Shown: positions 51,871 through 61,695 of the stretch, piece after piece
Position numbering within the stretch: the first letter of the stretch is position 1
Layout: each line of letters begins with the position of its first letter
The notes under the pieces: generated by a model
Told to the model about the DNA's origin: nothing
Databases searched by the model: none
Seen by the model: only the letters and a program-made list of their open reading frames with translations
NCBI GenBank assembly: GCA_002389765.1
Contig: DGQM01000023.1
Coordinates: 297,904 to 361,903 of the forward strand
Direction of reading: 5' to 3'
Length of the DNA stretch: 64,000 nt
Source: Bacteroidetes bacterium UBA4414
GTDB lineage: Bacteria; Bacteroidota; Bacteroidia; Chitinophagales; Chitinophagaceae
Position numbers and translations under genes: made by a program

Positions 51871-54432
51871 ATGTTTAAAAAGGCGAACGTATATATTTTT
51901 TTATGGCTGCTTATGCTGAGTGGCCTCTCCTTGCGTGCACAAATTGTTGACAGTATAGATGTACCTGTAGAAACTACTATTCCTGTTCCCAACAATCAAT
52001 ACCACTTCAGCGGGGTGGTAAAAGACAAAAAGACCGGAGAGGCCGTACCTTTTGCAAGTATTACTTTCAAAAATTCGCAAGTTGGTGCACCTGCAAATCT
52101 GGATGGCGTTTTCGATTTTCAACTGGAAACGCTGCCCAATGATACGCTGGTAGTTGTTGCTCTCGGCTACAAGCCATTCTTCAAGAAGATAGATACCTCC
52201 AAACATGAGATTGATTTGTATGTAGTACTGGATAACAGCAAAACCAATCTGACTGAGGTAGTGGTGTATGCAGGTGAAGACCCTGCAATAGAACTGATAA
52301 AAAAAGTAATACGCAGAAAGGAATATAACAACCCCGACAGAACAGACAATTACTACTATGAAGCCTATAATAAGATAGAGATAGATGTAATGAACCTGAG
52401 CAAAGAGATGTTTGAACGGATGCCTGTTCCCTATCTCAGAAATTTCAGCTTTATATACAACAATCAGGATACTACAGAAGATGGTGAACGATTTGTACCC
52501 TTCTTCCTGACGGAAGCATTATCTGACTTTTACTTTCAGCGCAATCCTAAAAAAGTAAAAGAGGTTATCAAGGCTACACAAGTGCGTGGCATCAACAACC
52601 GTAGTTTTGAAAAGTATCTGGGTACACTGAATCTTGATGTGAATCCTTATGATAACTACATCACCTTCTTCAATAAAAAGTTTGTGAGCCCGTTGAATAA
52701 TGCAGGTCCTACTTTTTACAAATACAAGATTAAAGACACACTGTATCAAAACGGGCACCGTATTATAGAAATGCGTTTCAGGCCCGAAAGACCTGTTGAG
52801 AACTGTTTTGAAGGTACGATACGTATTGCCGATACTTCCTTTGCATTGGCATATATAGCTGCTGATATTCCTAAAGAAGCAAACGTAAACTGGGTAAAGG
52901 GTGCATCTTTCTATAAAGAGTATGCAAAAGTTGCTGATTCATTCTGGTTTTGCAGCAAAGAACATATTAATGCTAAAATATTACCCCCTGCTGATTTCAT
53001 TAAGCCACCGGGCTTCATTGCTCGCAAAACAACTTACTACAGCCATGTAGATGTAAACACTCCTCGTGTTACAAAAGCCGTTACTAAATACAAACCTGAT
53101 GTAACACTCTTAGACAGTGCCAGAGATGTAACGGAAGCAACATGGACCATGCTGCGCCCCGATACACTCAGCAAAAACGAACGTGCTATTTATAATATGT
53201 TCGATACACTGGAACAGACACCTGCATACCGCAATTTCAAAAACCTGATGCGTATATTGGCTACAGGTGTAGTACGTTGGGGACCACTGGAGATAGGACC
53301 ATACTGGAATATGTATAGCTATAACCGCATTGAGGGTAACCGTGTACGCTTTTCGCTGGGTACTACGCCAAAGCTGTTTAAAGACGCATACATAAACGGG
53401 CATATAGCTTATGGCTTTGGCGACCAGCGATACAAGGGTAGCATAGGTGCTTTATGGATTACCAAAAGAATGCCACGTACTTATGTGTTTGCATCCTATA
53501 CATCAGACATAGACCGTACTGTAAACTATTACGACAGAGTTAGTTTTGATAACCTCTTCACTTCACTGATTCGTAAAAAGGGTATACCGCCTAAGTTTAT
53601 GTTTGCGAAAGACCTACGCTTCGAATTCTTTAAAGAATACTACAGTGGCTTCCGCTATATGTTTACATTTCTGCACAAAGAATACGACCCGTACGATCCG
53701 CTACCGGATATAAACATATTTACCGATGCAAATGGAAACCCTGCAAATACTTCTATTAATACAGAGGTAAACATGCAGTTTCGCTATGCATTCAAAGAAC
53801 AGTTTCTGGAAGGCAACTACTACCGCTATAGCCTCGGCAGCAAATACCCAATCGTAGAAATGCGTGTTGGTGTGGGCATAAAAGGTATACTAAACAGCAC
53901 TTACGAATACCAGAAAGTGACATTCACTGTATCAGACAATATCAAAATAGCACCATTGGGTTCGCTATACCTGAATGTGTTTGGTGGTAAGTATTTCGGC
54001 AATCTTCCGTACAATCTTTTAGAGTCTCATCCGGGCAACGAATTCCACTCATACAACAAGTATGCGTTCAATATGATGACGCAATACGAGTTTCTGAGCG
54101 ATCAATATGTTGGGTTGAATCTTGAGCACTCGCTTGGTAACGGTGTATTTGGTTATATACCACTCATCAAGAAACTAAAGTTCCGCCAGTTCTGGACGGC
54201 AAAAGGTATAGTAGGCAGCCTCAGCACTGCCAATCAGGCCATTAACCTGAATAAAGGATTTGGCTTTAAAACACTTGAAGGAAACCCGTACCTGGAACTT
54301 GGTACGGGTGTAGAAAATATCCTGAAACTCTTCAGGGTAGATTTTGTGTGGCGTGTAACACCGAAGGCGCTACCTACCGAACCACGCCAAAAATACTTCG
54401 GCGTATTCGGCAGCATGAGGCTCAACTTCTAA
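51871..54432 (+). CDS. DUF5686 outer-membrane protein with CarboxypepD_reg-like domain
   Basis: An 853-residue protein with a signal peptide (about 1-23, ending SLRAQ). A carboxypeptidase-regulatory-like beta sandwich follows (about 42-130, YHFSGVVKDKKTGEAVPFASITFKN). The remainder is the DUF5686 region, with a TonB-receptor-like barrel expected at the C-terminal part and a final aromatic residue (RLNF), usual for outer-membrane barrels. No plug domain is visible. The function is unknown. Its end overlaps the end of bcp by four bases. Confidence 0.85.
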   Translation: MFKKANVYIFLWLLMLSGLSLRAQIVDSIDVPVETTIPVPNNQYHFSGVVKDKKTGEAVPFASITFKNSQVGAPANLDGVFDFQLETLPNDTLVVVALGYKPFFKKIDTSKHEIDLYVVLDNSKTNLTEVVVYAGEDPAIELIKKVIRRKEYNNPDRTDNYYYEAYNKIEIDVMNLSKEMFERMPVPYLRNFSFIYNNQDTTEDGERFVPFFLTEALSDFYFQRNPKKVKEVIKATQVRGINNRSFEKYLGTLNLDVNPYDNYITFFNKKFVSPLNNAGPTFYKYKIKDTLYQNGHRIIEMRFRPERPVENCFEGTIRIADTSFALAYIAADIPKEANVNWVKGASFYKEYAKVADSFWFCSKEHINAKILPPADFIKPPGFIARKTTYYSHVDVNTPRVTKAVTKYKPDVTLLDSARDVTEATWTMLRPDTLSKNERAIYNMFDTLEQTPAYRNFKNLMRILATGVVRWGPLEIGPYWNMYSYNRIEGNRVRFSLGTTPKLFKDAYINGHIAYGFGDQRYKGSIGALWITKRMPRTYVFASYTSDIDRTVNYYDRVSFDNLFTSLIRKKGIPPKFMFAKDLRFEFFKEYYSGFRYMFTFLHKEYDPYDPLPDINIFTDANGNPANTSINTEVNMQFRYAFKEQFLEGNYYRYSLGSKYPIVEMRVGVGIKGILNSTYEYQKVTFTVSDNIKIAPLGSLYLNVFGGKYFGNLPYNLLESHPGNEFHSYNKYAFNMMTQYEFLSDQYVGLNLEHSLGNGVFGYIPLIKKLKFRQFWTAKGIVGSLSTANQAINLNKGFGFKTLEGNPYLELGTGVENILKLFRVDFVWRVTPKALPTEPRQKYFGVFGSMRLNF

Positions 54433-54893
54433 ATTATTCCCCAGCCTTTCAGTATCTGTTGCGTATGTGTTTTAGACAATGCACGCTTAATGATGTGGTG
54501 TATTTTACCATCTTCATTTATCAGGTAGGTGCTGCGTACAATACCCATGTGCCTGTTGCCATATAATACTTTCTCTGCCCATACACCATACTTGTTAGCT
54601 ATCTTCAAATCATCATCTACCAGCAGTGTGAATGGCAGGTTGTATTTAGCTTCAAACTTCTTGTGGCTCTTTTCATCATTCGGGCTCACACCCAGTATGG
54701 TGATGCCATGCTTCTTCAACTCTGCATAATTATCTCGCAGGTTGCATGCCTGTACGGTGCATACTTGCGTATCATCTTCCGGGTAAAAGTAGAGTGCTAC
54801 TTTTTTGCCTTTAAAATCTTTCAAAGACACTACATTACCATCCTGGTCTTTGGTTTTGAAATCGGGTGCTTTATCGCCTGCTTGCAGTTGCAT
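54429..54893 (-). CDS. bcp: Thioredoxin-dependent peroxiredoxin (Bcp/PrxQ)
   Basis: Reduces hydroperoxides with thioredoxin. The 154-residue product has the peroxidatic Cys in YPEDDTQVCTVQACNLRDNY, where the usual PxxxTxxC is PEDDTQVC, and the second Cys five residues later (VCTVQAC) as in PrxQ. It is downstream of the M23 peptidase gene by five bases and converges on the DUF5686 gene. Confidence 0.93.
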   Translation of the reverse strand: MQLQAGDKAPDFKTKDQDGNVVSLKDFKGKKVALYFYPEDDTQVCTVQACNLRDNYAELKKHGITILGVSPNDEKSHKKFEAKYNLPFTLLVDDDLKIANKYGVWAEKVLYGNRHMGIVRSTYLINEDGKIHHIIKRALSKTHTQQILKGWGII

Positions 54894-54898
54894 ATCTG

Positions 54899-56584
54899 TT
54901 ATCTTGTAAAGTTGTAATTCAGTTTTCTTGTATTTCCGTTTTCATCGGTGGCAGTTATTACCAGTGTATGTTTGCCTTTGGGGCAATGCTCATCAAAGGT
55001 ATAGAAGTATTGGCTGCCGTGTTGTTCTACACATATCCATTTGCCATCCAGTTCGCCCCGGTATTGCTTCACACCTGTTACCTCATCTTTTATGGTAAAG
55101 CTGATGCGTTTTGCTTTCCTCAGCACCGCATTTTGTTTTTGCAATGCTTTAATAATAGGCGCGGCAGTATCTAGTACCAGCCTGTACTCACCAAAGTTTC
55201 TTGCTGTGGCTTTGTACCAACCGTTATCTAATGTTGCTGCTTTGCCGCTTTCATCTTTGCCATCATTATACACCAATGCTATCTTGTCCTTTAGTGTAAA
55301 TGGTATGGCTTTGTTGGGTTTGATGCTGATATCGAAATAGCTGTGTGCAGGTACATAAGCATTATCCAGTTGATACCTATCGCTATAGCTGGCAGCATCT
55401 TTTACTGCGCCGAAATCGAAACACACATCATCGTACAAGGCCTTATCATTCAGTTTTACAATAACATTCGGATGCTCAAATTGGTTCGCCTGATTTACTT
55501 TAAATAATCTACCTCTGCACGGTGCAGCACTTGTATCTGTGGTTGCACGCATGTAGAAGGCTATATTAGCTACGTTCTTATTCGCATCTGTCAATGCAAT
55601 GTTTACACAGTGTGTCTGCTTGTCGGTAATATCCAATACGCCTTTTTTACCACTCCAGTTATATAATACATTCAGTGCATTGCCCGGTAGCTGATACATC
55701 AGTTGTATCCATTCGCCTGTCTGCTTTTTTACTTTGTAGTCTATGTGCGCATGCAGATAGCGTGTTACATCATAGCCAATATCATCCAGCGTTATGGTGC
55801 CTTGCTTCACACTATCCAGGTATATATCTGCGGTGTAGAAGGTCAGCGTGTTTTCACTGCCATTCATATAGTCATTCACATTCACCCCTATACCAGCCAG
55901 TGGTGCATTGCAGCGTATGGTATCTGTAGTATATATACCATCTTTCTTTTTCAGCGATACCATTTGCGGGCTTTGCTCATATATGCTGCTGCGCATATCG
56001 TACACTGCTACTTGTGTAGGCACAGGCGCTATATCATCTTTAATATCGAAGCCAAAGAGCATCGGATTCAGCGGGTGTTCTGTTTTTGTATCACGTATTT
56101 CCAGATGCAGGTGTGGTGCGGTAGACCCCCCTGTATTGCCACTCCAAGCTATCTGCTGTCCTTTTTTTACAGGAAACTGGTCTGGCAGCAACGGCAAGTC
56201 CATCGTCCAGTTTTGTGTTTTGTATTGGGTAGCTTTTACAAAGCGTTGTATGGCAGGTGCAAAATCGTTGAGGTGTGCATAGAGCGATGTATAGCCGTTG
56301 GGATGGGTGACATACAATGCATGCCCAAAGCCTCCCGGTTCCATTTTGATGCGCGATACATAACCATCTGCAATAGCATACACAGGCAGGTTTTCTACCC
56401 CGTTTGTTTTAATGTCTATACCGCTGTGAAAGTGGTTGGGGCGGCATTCGCCAAAATTGCCCGCCAGCATGATGGGTATATCCAACGGATTGCGAAAGTC
56501 TGCAATGGGGTAGTTTTTGCTTTGCGACAATGCAGTTGCAGCCTGCATCATACATATAGCAATAAAAATGTTTGTGTACTTCAT
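54899..56584 (-). CDS. Secreted M23 (LytM) family peptidase
   Basis: A zinc endopeptidase-type protein for cell-wall peptides, 561 residues. A signal peptide (ending TALSQ) is followed at about 30-190 by the LytM domain, with GECRPNHFHSGIDIKT (His and Asp metal ligands) and TAPHLHLEIRD (HxH). A long beta-rich C-terminal region of three or so Ig-like domains follows. Two adjacent in-frame ATGs (56587, 56584) could both serve. The upstream extension to 56629 has no signal-peptide character. Confidence 0.9.
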   Translation of the reverse strand: MKYTNIFIAICMMQAATALSQSKNYPIADFRNPLDIPIMLAGNFGECRPNHFHSGIDIKTNGVENLPVYAIADGYVSRIKMEPGGFGHALYVTHPNGYTSLYAHLNDFAPAIQRFVKATQYKTQNWTMDLPLLPDQFPVKKGQQIAWSGNTGGSTAPHLHLEIRDTKTEHPLNPMLFGFDIKDDIAPVPTQVAVYDMRSSIYEQSPQMVSLKKKDGIYTTDTIRCNAPLAGIGVNVNDYMNGSENTLTFYTADIYLDSVKQGTITLDDIGYDVTRYLHAHIDYKVKKQTGEWIQLMYQLPGNALNVLYNWSGKKGVLDITDKQTHCVNIALTDANKNVANIAFYMRATTDTSAAPCRGRLFKVNQANQFEHPNVIVKLNDKALYDDVCFDFGAVKDAASYSDRYQLDNAYVPAHSYFDISIKPNKAIPFTLKDKIALVYNDGKDESGKAATLDNGWYKATARNFGEYRLVLDTAAPIIKALQKQNAVLRKAKRISFTIKDEVTGVKQYRGELDGKWICVEQHGSQYFYTFDEHCPKGKHTLVITATDENGNTRKLNYNFTR

Positions 56585-56640
56585 CATCGAACGCTGGTCA
56601 AATTTGACGAAATACCACGAGATATACAATCAATAAGCCT

Positions 56641-56648
56641 TAGATTTG
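56641..56648 (+). promoter_or_regulatory. Possible -7 element of the DUF6787 gene
   Basis: TAGATTTG matches TAnnTTTG 19 bases before the ATG. No -33 TTG at a suitable distance. Confidence 0.35.
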
Positions 56649-56667
56649 CATCGCTTTCGTATAGAAT

Positions 56668-56955
56668 ATGTTCGACGGGCTTAAAAATAAATGGAAAGTT
56701 GGCGGGCTGCAGTTGCTGCTGATACTATGCACATTTGCATTGGGCGGTAGCCTGTGTGGCTATGCAGGCCGTAAGATACTTTCTCTCTTCCCCCTTGAAA
56801 AAGGTGTTCTTTGGTTCGTTATCTATATACTGCTTATCACCATCTTGTGGCCTGTGTGTGTGCTCATCATCAGCATACCGTTCGGTCAATTCTCTTTCTT
56901 TAAAAATTATCTGCAACGCATCTGGAAGCGTATGACGGGTAAGAAATCTGCTTAG
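56668..56955 (+). CDS. DUF6787 small membrane protein
   Basis: A 95-residue protein with two transmembrane helices (about 14-32 and 46-70) and a basic end (WKRMTGKKSA). LQLLLILCTFALGGSLCGYAGRK and WPVCVLIISIPFGQFSFF match the DUF6787 family as I know it from Bacteroidota. Function unknown. Its last four bases overlap the end of recO on the other strand. Confidence 0.8.
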   Translation: MFDGLKNKWKVGGLQLLLILCTFALGGSLCGYAGRKILSLFPLEKGVLWFVIYILLITILWPVCVLIISIPFGQFSFFKNYLQRIWKRMTGKKSA

Positions 56956-57686
56956 TGCAATATAGTGCGTAGTACTGCAAGGCTACGTATGTTGCCCATG
57001 TGTTGTGTATGGCTGTGCATGAAGGCTATATACCAATCCAACAAACGGTTTCTTGTCTCCCCATTCAGCGATACGGTTTGTAGTTCTGCTACTTCTTCTA
57101 CCAACAACAGTTTGCTGAGGGCTATCGCATCCTCATCGTGTAGGTAAGTATCCATACGTGGGGGGGTGGCGGTAAATGCACCATCCTGCATATTCAGGTA
57201 GGGTGTTTCTGTTGTGTAGGTACCACTTATTTCATAACCCAATATGCGGCTGCACTGTATCAGGAAGTATAAAGGGAAGTTGGCGATATGCGTTATCGGC
57301 ATAGCATCCAGCTGCTGAAAGTATTGAAATGAAAACTGAAACAACTCGTGCATGATAGCCTCTTCGGGCAGCATACGCAGCAATACTTCTGCAGAGAAAA
57401 GTGCTACGCTATTCTTTACTATCTCTTCCTGTAGTTGTGTATATATGTATGCGTACTGAAACTCTTTGATGCGGTGCAGCTTGGTCTGCGGCTTATGATA
57501 CACGACCATATCCAGCAGTGTAGCAGGTTGCAATAGTGCGGCTTTGTTGTTCTTTGCCTTGCTGCTGCGCACACCTTGTACCATATAGCTTTGCACACCG
57601 TATTGCTCGGTAAAGATGGTAGCTATCAGACTTGTGTCTCCGTATTTAACAGCGCGCAGCGCTATGCCTTTAGTACTATTCAGCAT
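56952..57686 (-). CDS. recO: DNA repair protein RecO
   Basis: Mediator that helps RecA replace SSB in RecFOR recombination. The 244-residue product starts with the OB-fold domain (TKGIALRAVKYGDTSLIATIFTEQYG) and continues with the helical part, including PLYFLIQCSRILGYEISG. The Cys zinc knuckle of some RecO proteins is not obvious here. It starts three bases after porZ and is probably co-transcribed with it. Confidence 0.9.
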   Translation of the reverse strand: MLNSTKGIALRAVKYGDTSLIATIFTEQYGVQSYMVQGVRSSKAKNNKAALLQPATLLDMVVYHKPQTKLHRIKEFQYAYIYTQLQEEIVKNSVALFSAEVLLRMLPEEAIMHELFQFSFQYFQQLDAMPITHIANFPLYFLIQCSRILGYEISGTYTTETPYLNMQDGAFTATPPRMDTYLHDEDAIALSKLLLVEEVAELQTVSLNGETRNRLLDWYIAFMHSHTQHMGNIRSLAVLRTILH

Positions 57687-57689
57687 ACA

Positions 57690-59993
57690 CTACTCCATAA
57701 ACACCATCTTGGCTACATTGGTTTGCGAACCGTCTTTATTGGTAATAAAAACAAGGTACACACCGCTCTGCGGGCGACGGCCTGTGTAGTCTACACCATT
57801 CCATACTGCTTGTCCGCCCAGCGCTTTGGTGCGATATACTAATTGACCTGAAATATCTGTGATGCGCACATCTGCATTTTCTACCAATCCTTTGATGGCT
57901 ATAGTACCGCTGTAACCGGATTTAACCGGATTCGGAAATACTTTCACATCTGTATTCGCTTGACCACCATCAGTAGCAGTACCGCGATAGCTTACAAGGC
58001 CTTGTTCTGTACCAATATATACATCGCCCGTTGCAGGGTCTATCGTTATTTTTTGAATAAGGTTTGAAGGCAGCGGACTGTTATCTTGTGTAAATCTGTT
58101 CACTATCTTATCTCCGTCTGCAGATACCAACCATACACCATTGTTAGTACCTATCCATTTTCTGTTGGCACCATCTACAGCTATTGTTTTTACAATTTCT
58201 CCCTGAAAAAGATAGCCTGCAAAATCGTCGTACTGCACTATCCTGTTTTCTGCCTCGCAAGTACCTGCTATTACCTGGTTTGGGCAGCTCACTATACTAA
58301 TACCATTTTTAGTACCTATCCATATACTGCCGCTTTTATCTTTTGCCAGGCTATATACTTCGTTATCTGCCAGTCCACCTGCACCTTTGCCCGATAATAA
58401 TACGGTATAGGTATCATCAAAAGTTGCGGTAGGTGTTTTATTGTCGTTGTACACAACTACACCACTGGCAGCACCTGTAGTGGCATACCATTTCTGGCCA
58501 TAGTCATCTACAATAATATTCATTGCAGCATTGGGCGTACCTGTGCGTGCCAGCGGTACTTGTATTGGTGTGTATACGCCATCTTTGGTACGCACTACCA
58601 ATTCGCGCTTGCCACCATATACCGTCATCCACAGGTTGTTATCATCATCTTCGGCAAAGCCACCTATCATGCGCCATGTTCCCGATACAGAAGAAGAGTC
58701 TATAAACGAGTTTTTCTCATATGCCTCTGTTGTTCCATCTGCATTCAGTACAAACAAACCATTCTGAAAAGAACCAGCGTACAGGTTGCCTGCTTTTGTT
58801 TTTATAATTCTTGAAAAGTCTTTCTTAGTACCTTCCAGTGGCTGATAACTATAAGTACCATATTTGGTCCATTTACCATTTATAAAACTTGAAAAACCGG
58901 AAGGATTGCTAGCAGCTCTAAACTTATCATCATAGCCGCCATGCGCTACCCATAGTTCATTCTTGTATACAAATATATCGTAGCTTGTAAAGGATGACGG
59001 ACCATCAGGTGTTATTAAACCATAAGGATTGCCTCTGCCTTCGCGTATCTGCAAGCCATTCAATTGTTCAGCTATCCATATTGTAGCCGTGTCTGTTTGC
59101 AGCAATTGTTTACTATAGCCTGCTATTACAAATGTGTCAAGTACTTTATAGTCTGTAAGAGCTATTTTTTTTGCTTTGGAGTTGTACTGTTCTGCATATA
59201 CTTCACTAATCCACAAACAGTTATTCCCGGCATCTATATGTGCGGTATTTGTGTCTGATTTGTACACAAATTTCAACGCATTATTCTTTAGTTCAAACAA
59301 ACTATCTGCACCTGTTACAAACAGTTGATTACCTGCTGCTGCAACACTTATAAACTCACGTGTACTATCATGCTTTGTCCATGCGCTGAATGCTTGCAGA
59401 TTGATAGCATTTATGTTACCGCTATACAAACCCTTTTGTGTAGCTGCATATATCCTGTTATCAGCAAAAGCTATATCGCTCACCGCTATATTCTGTCCGC
59501 CAACCAAAAACTCATAGTTCTCTTTTATCTCTCTGCGCTCCAGGTCTATTACAATGATGCCTACGTCTGTACTCAGGTATGCAAGGCCTTCTATGGTGCG
59601 TATACTATTGATGTTTTTGCTACCCGTTACGCTTTTCAGTTTCAGGTCTGGGATGTTGAAAAAGCTGCCATCCTGATACAAATCGATATTGCCATTGGTG
59701 TAGCCAAGTATGGTAGTAGATGTAGCTTTGTCATAGCCTATACAAGACATACCCACATCAGACATACCATCTGTTTTGCTGAAGCCCTCCGTTGCTTTTG
59801 TAGCAATATCGTAAATGAAATACGTTTTGTCTGTAGCCACATGTAGCTTACTACCACCATCCCATGCCAGGCTTACCGCTGTATTGTATGGCAGATGGGT
59901 GCGCCAATATCCTACGGGCCTGTCTTGTGCTTGTGTACCGGTAGCAAGGGTGCTTAGTATGATGGATGCAATGTATAGTATTCGCTTCTTCAT
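57690..59993 (-). CDS. porZ: PorZ, T9SS attachment-complex beta-propeller protein
   Basis: A 767-residue exported protein. The signal peptide ends GTQAQ (about 23). WRTHLPYNTAVSLAWDGGSKLHVATDKTYFIYD opens the first of two seven-bladed propellers (about 25-650), with blade motifs such as IYAATQKGLYSGN, SGSIWIGTKNGISIV and NRKWIGTNNGVWLV. A C-terminal sorting-type domain (about 680-767, VKVFPNPVKSG...) follows. In Porphyromonas, PorZ is part of the surface attachment complex that links T9SS cargo to anionic LPS. It heads a unit with recO. Confidence 0.88.
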   Translation of the reverse strand: MKKRILYIASIILSTLATGTQAQDRPVGYWRTHLPYNTAVSLAWDGGSKLHVATDKTYFIYDIATKATEGFSKTDGMSDVGMSCIGYDKATSTTILGYTNGNIDLYQDGSFFNIPDLKLKSVTGSKNINSIRTIEGLAYLSTDVGIIVIDLERREIKENYEFLVGGQNIAVSDIAFADNRIYAATQKGLYSGNINAINLQAFSAWTKHDSTREFISVAAAGNQLFVTGADSLFELKNNALKFVYKSDTNTAHIDAGNNCLWISEVYAEQYNSKAKKIALTDYKVLDTFVIAGYSKQLLQTDTATIWIAEQLNGLQIREGRGNPYGLITPDGPSSFTSYDIFVYKNELWVAHGGYDDKFRAASNPSGFSSFINGKWTKYGTYSYQPLEGTKKDFSRIIKTKAGNLYAGSFQNGLFVLNADGTTEAYEKNSFIDSSSVSGTWRMIGGFAEDDDNNLWMTVYGGKRELVVRTKDGVYTPIQVPLARTGTPNAAMNIIVDDYGQKWYATTGAASGVVVYNDNKTPTATFDDTYTVLLSGKGAGGLADNEVYSLAKDKSGSIWIGTKNGISIVSCPNQVIAGTCEAENRIVQYDDFAGYLFQGEIVKTIAVDGANRKWIGTNNGVWLVSADGDKIVNRFTQDNSPLPSNLIQKITIDPATGDVYIGTEQGLVSYRGTATDGGQANTDVKVFPNPVKSGYSGTIAIKGLVENADVRITDISGQLVYRTKALGGQAVWNGVDYTGRRPQSGVYLVFITNKDGSQTNVAKMVFME

Positions 59994-60012
59994 AGATATA
60001 TCTCTACGCTTT

Positions 60013-60020
60013 CAAATGTA
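60013..60020 (-). promoter_or_regulatory. Possible -7 element of porZ
   Basis: TACATTTG on the minus strand matches TAnnTTTG 19 bases before the porZ start. No TTG at -33. Confidence 0.35.
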
Positions 60021-60069
60021 CTGAAATTTTAACGCTGGCAGTGGTTATATTATTGCCTGCAATGCAGCA

Positions 60070-60639
60070 TTATTGCGCCTCGGCAGCTTTATTTCTGCGT
60101 CCTATATTGTTTATCATACGCATCATCATGAGGAATATAAATGCGTATACAACCACGTTGAAGATGGCATGATGGTCTATATTGGCATGCCTCCACGCAG
60201 GGTGGGTGCGTATCAGCGCCAATGCGCCTACACGTATCATATTGAGGATGGTGATAACCGTAAGGCCAAAGATGCCATAAGCTATTTTACTCTTTATAGT
60301 ATTGGGGAAGGCTACAACAAATGCTACCCAGAAGCATAGTATGTTGATGCCGATGCAGGAGTATACCATGCGCACACCGCCATAGCCTATTACCTTCAGT
60401 TTGTAGCCTGATAGGGCTGTTTCATAACCAAACATATTGACTATCAGCTGCCCGCCGTGCAGTACCAGATTGCGCAGAGCACTCACGTAGTCCAGGTGTT
60501 CATCCATCCACGGGCTGTAGTAGCCACCGGGTATCAGCATGCCCGTCAGCACATGGTTGGCGGCATAGAGCACACCAAACAGCAGCAGGAATTTTACTGC
60601 AAACCAAAGTGGTACGTTATTTCTCAGTTTATCGAGCAA
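60070..60639 (-). CDS. Exosortase/archaeosortase family protein
   Basis: A 189-residue polytopic inner-membrane protein with the exosortase catalytic residues in order: Cys95 in YSCIGINIL, Arg136 in NMIRVGAL and His156/157 in NIDHHAIFN. Exosortases cut proteins with short C-terminal sorting tails, usually in glycan-producing bacteria. The short length resembles the Bacteroidota XrtF/X/Y-type enzymes; the subtype cannot be fixed by eye. No gene with a matching tail sits next to it. It lies between porZ and tsf with its own spacing. Confidence 0.8.
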   Translation of the reverse strand: MLDKLRNNVPLWFAVKFLLLFGVLYAANHVLTGMLIPGGYYSPWMDEHLDYVSALRNLVLHGGQLIVNMFGYETALSGYKLKVIGYGGVRMVYSCIGINILCFWVAFVVAFPNTIKSKIAYGIFGLTVITILNMIRVGALALIRTHPAWRHANIDHHAIFNVVVYAFIFLMMMRMINNIGRRNKAAEAQ

Positions 60640-60672
60640 TGGGCAATCTTGTTAGAAGAAGAATACGAAGAT

Positions 60673-60705
60673 AAAAAAATAAGGGTAGCCAAACGGCCAC
60701 CCTTA
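60673..60705 (-). terminator. Terminator of the ribosomal protein - tsf operon
   Basis: TAAGGGTAGCC pairs with GGCCACCCTTA (one A-C mismatch) around AAAC. On the minus strand the stem is followed by TTTTTTT. It lies 30 bases beyond the tsf stop. Confidence 0.85.
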
Positions 60706-60734
60706 CTTATATAGTATAGTGCAAATATTATTGA

Positions 60735-61577
60735 TTAAGAACCAACAGCAATACGCTTAAAGCTAACAACTGTCAGGTCTGCTTCTACACTCTTCAGATA
60801 GTCAGCAACTGATTTACCACCATCTTTTACGAATGCTTGTGGCAACAGTGTGTTTTCTTTGAAGAATTTGTTCAGTTTGCCCATAGCAATTTTTTCTGCC
60901 ATGTCACCTGTTTTACCTTCAGCAGCAACTTGTTCCAGTGCGATAGATTTTTCACGTTCTACCATTTCAGCAGGAATGCTATCAGCATCAACAGCCAGTG
61001 GGTTCATAGCAGCAATCTGCATTGCTACGTCTTTACCTGCAGCTATTACGCCTTCGTTAGCAGCTTTGTTCATACCTACCAGTACACCAATGCGGTAACC
61101 TGCGTGGATGTAAGGAACTACTGTAGCAGCTGTCATAGTTTCGTAACGAACTACATCGATTTTTTCACCGATTTTAGCTACCATTTCCAGCAGTTTATCA
61201 CCTACTGTAGCACCTTCCATTGCAGCAGCTTTCAGTGTATCGATGCTATCTGCTTTTGTGTTCAGTGCTATATCAGTCAGGTCGTTTGCAAATGCGATGA
61301 ACTCAGCATTTTTAGAAACGAAGTCTGTTTCAGAGCTCAGGTTTACGATAACACCATACGTGTTGTCTGAAGATGCTTTAGCAATAACAACGCCTTCTTT
61401 AGCGTCGCGGTCGCTACGGTTTGCAGCTACTTTCTGGCCTTTTTTGCGCAGGTAGTCTATCGCTTTTTCAAAATCACCTTCACTTTCCATCAGCGCTTTA
61501 CGGCAATCCATCATACCAGCGCCTGTTTGTTGACGCAGTTTGTTCACATCTGCTGCAGATATTGTTACAGTACTCAT
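60735..61577 (-). CDS. tsf: Elongation factor Ts
   Basis: Exchanges GDP for GTP on EF-Tu. The 280-residue product has the N-terminal UBA-like domain with VNKLRQQTGAGMMDCRKALME (about 11-31) and the core SSETDFVSKNAEFIAFANDL (about 80-99), followed by HAGYRIGVLVGMNK. It is the last gene of the operon, 118 bases after rpsB and behind an internal hairpin. Confidence 0.97.
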   Translation of the reverse strand: MSTVTISAADVNKLRQQTGAGMMDCRKALMESEGDFEKAIDYLRKKGQKVAANRSDRDAKEGVVIAKASSDNTYGVIVNLSSETDFVSKNAEFIAFANDLTDIALNTKADSIDTLKAAAMEGATVGDKLLEMVAKIGEKIDVVRYETMTAATVVPYIHAGYRIGVLVGMNKAANEGVIAAGKDVAMQIAAMNPLAVDADSIPAEMVEREKSIALEQVAAEGKTGDMAEKIAMGKLNKFFKENTLLPQAFVKDGGKSVADYLKSVEADLTVVSFKRIAVGS

Positions 61578-61636
61578 TGTTTGAATATCTTTTTAGTTAT
61601 TTAAAAAAATCGTGTTCTGCGAATTTCATGTTTTGC

Positions 61637-61665
61637 ATTAAAGCCCCAACGGATGGGGCTTTAAT
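61637..61665 (-). terminator. Hairpin between rpsB and tsf
   Basis: ATTAAAGCCCCA pairs perfectly over 12 bases with TGGGGCTTTAAT around ACGGA. It is 31 bases beyond the rpsB stop and 60 bases before tsf, so it can lower tsf expression relative to the ribosomal genes or end a shorter transcript. Confidence 0.75.
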
Positions 61666-61695
61666 AATTTGTTATATCTGATATGGATATAAGAA

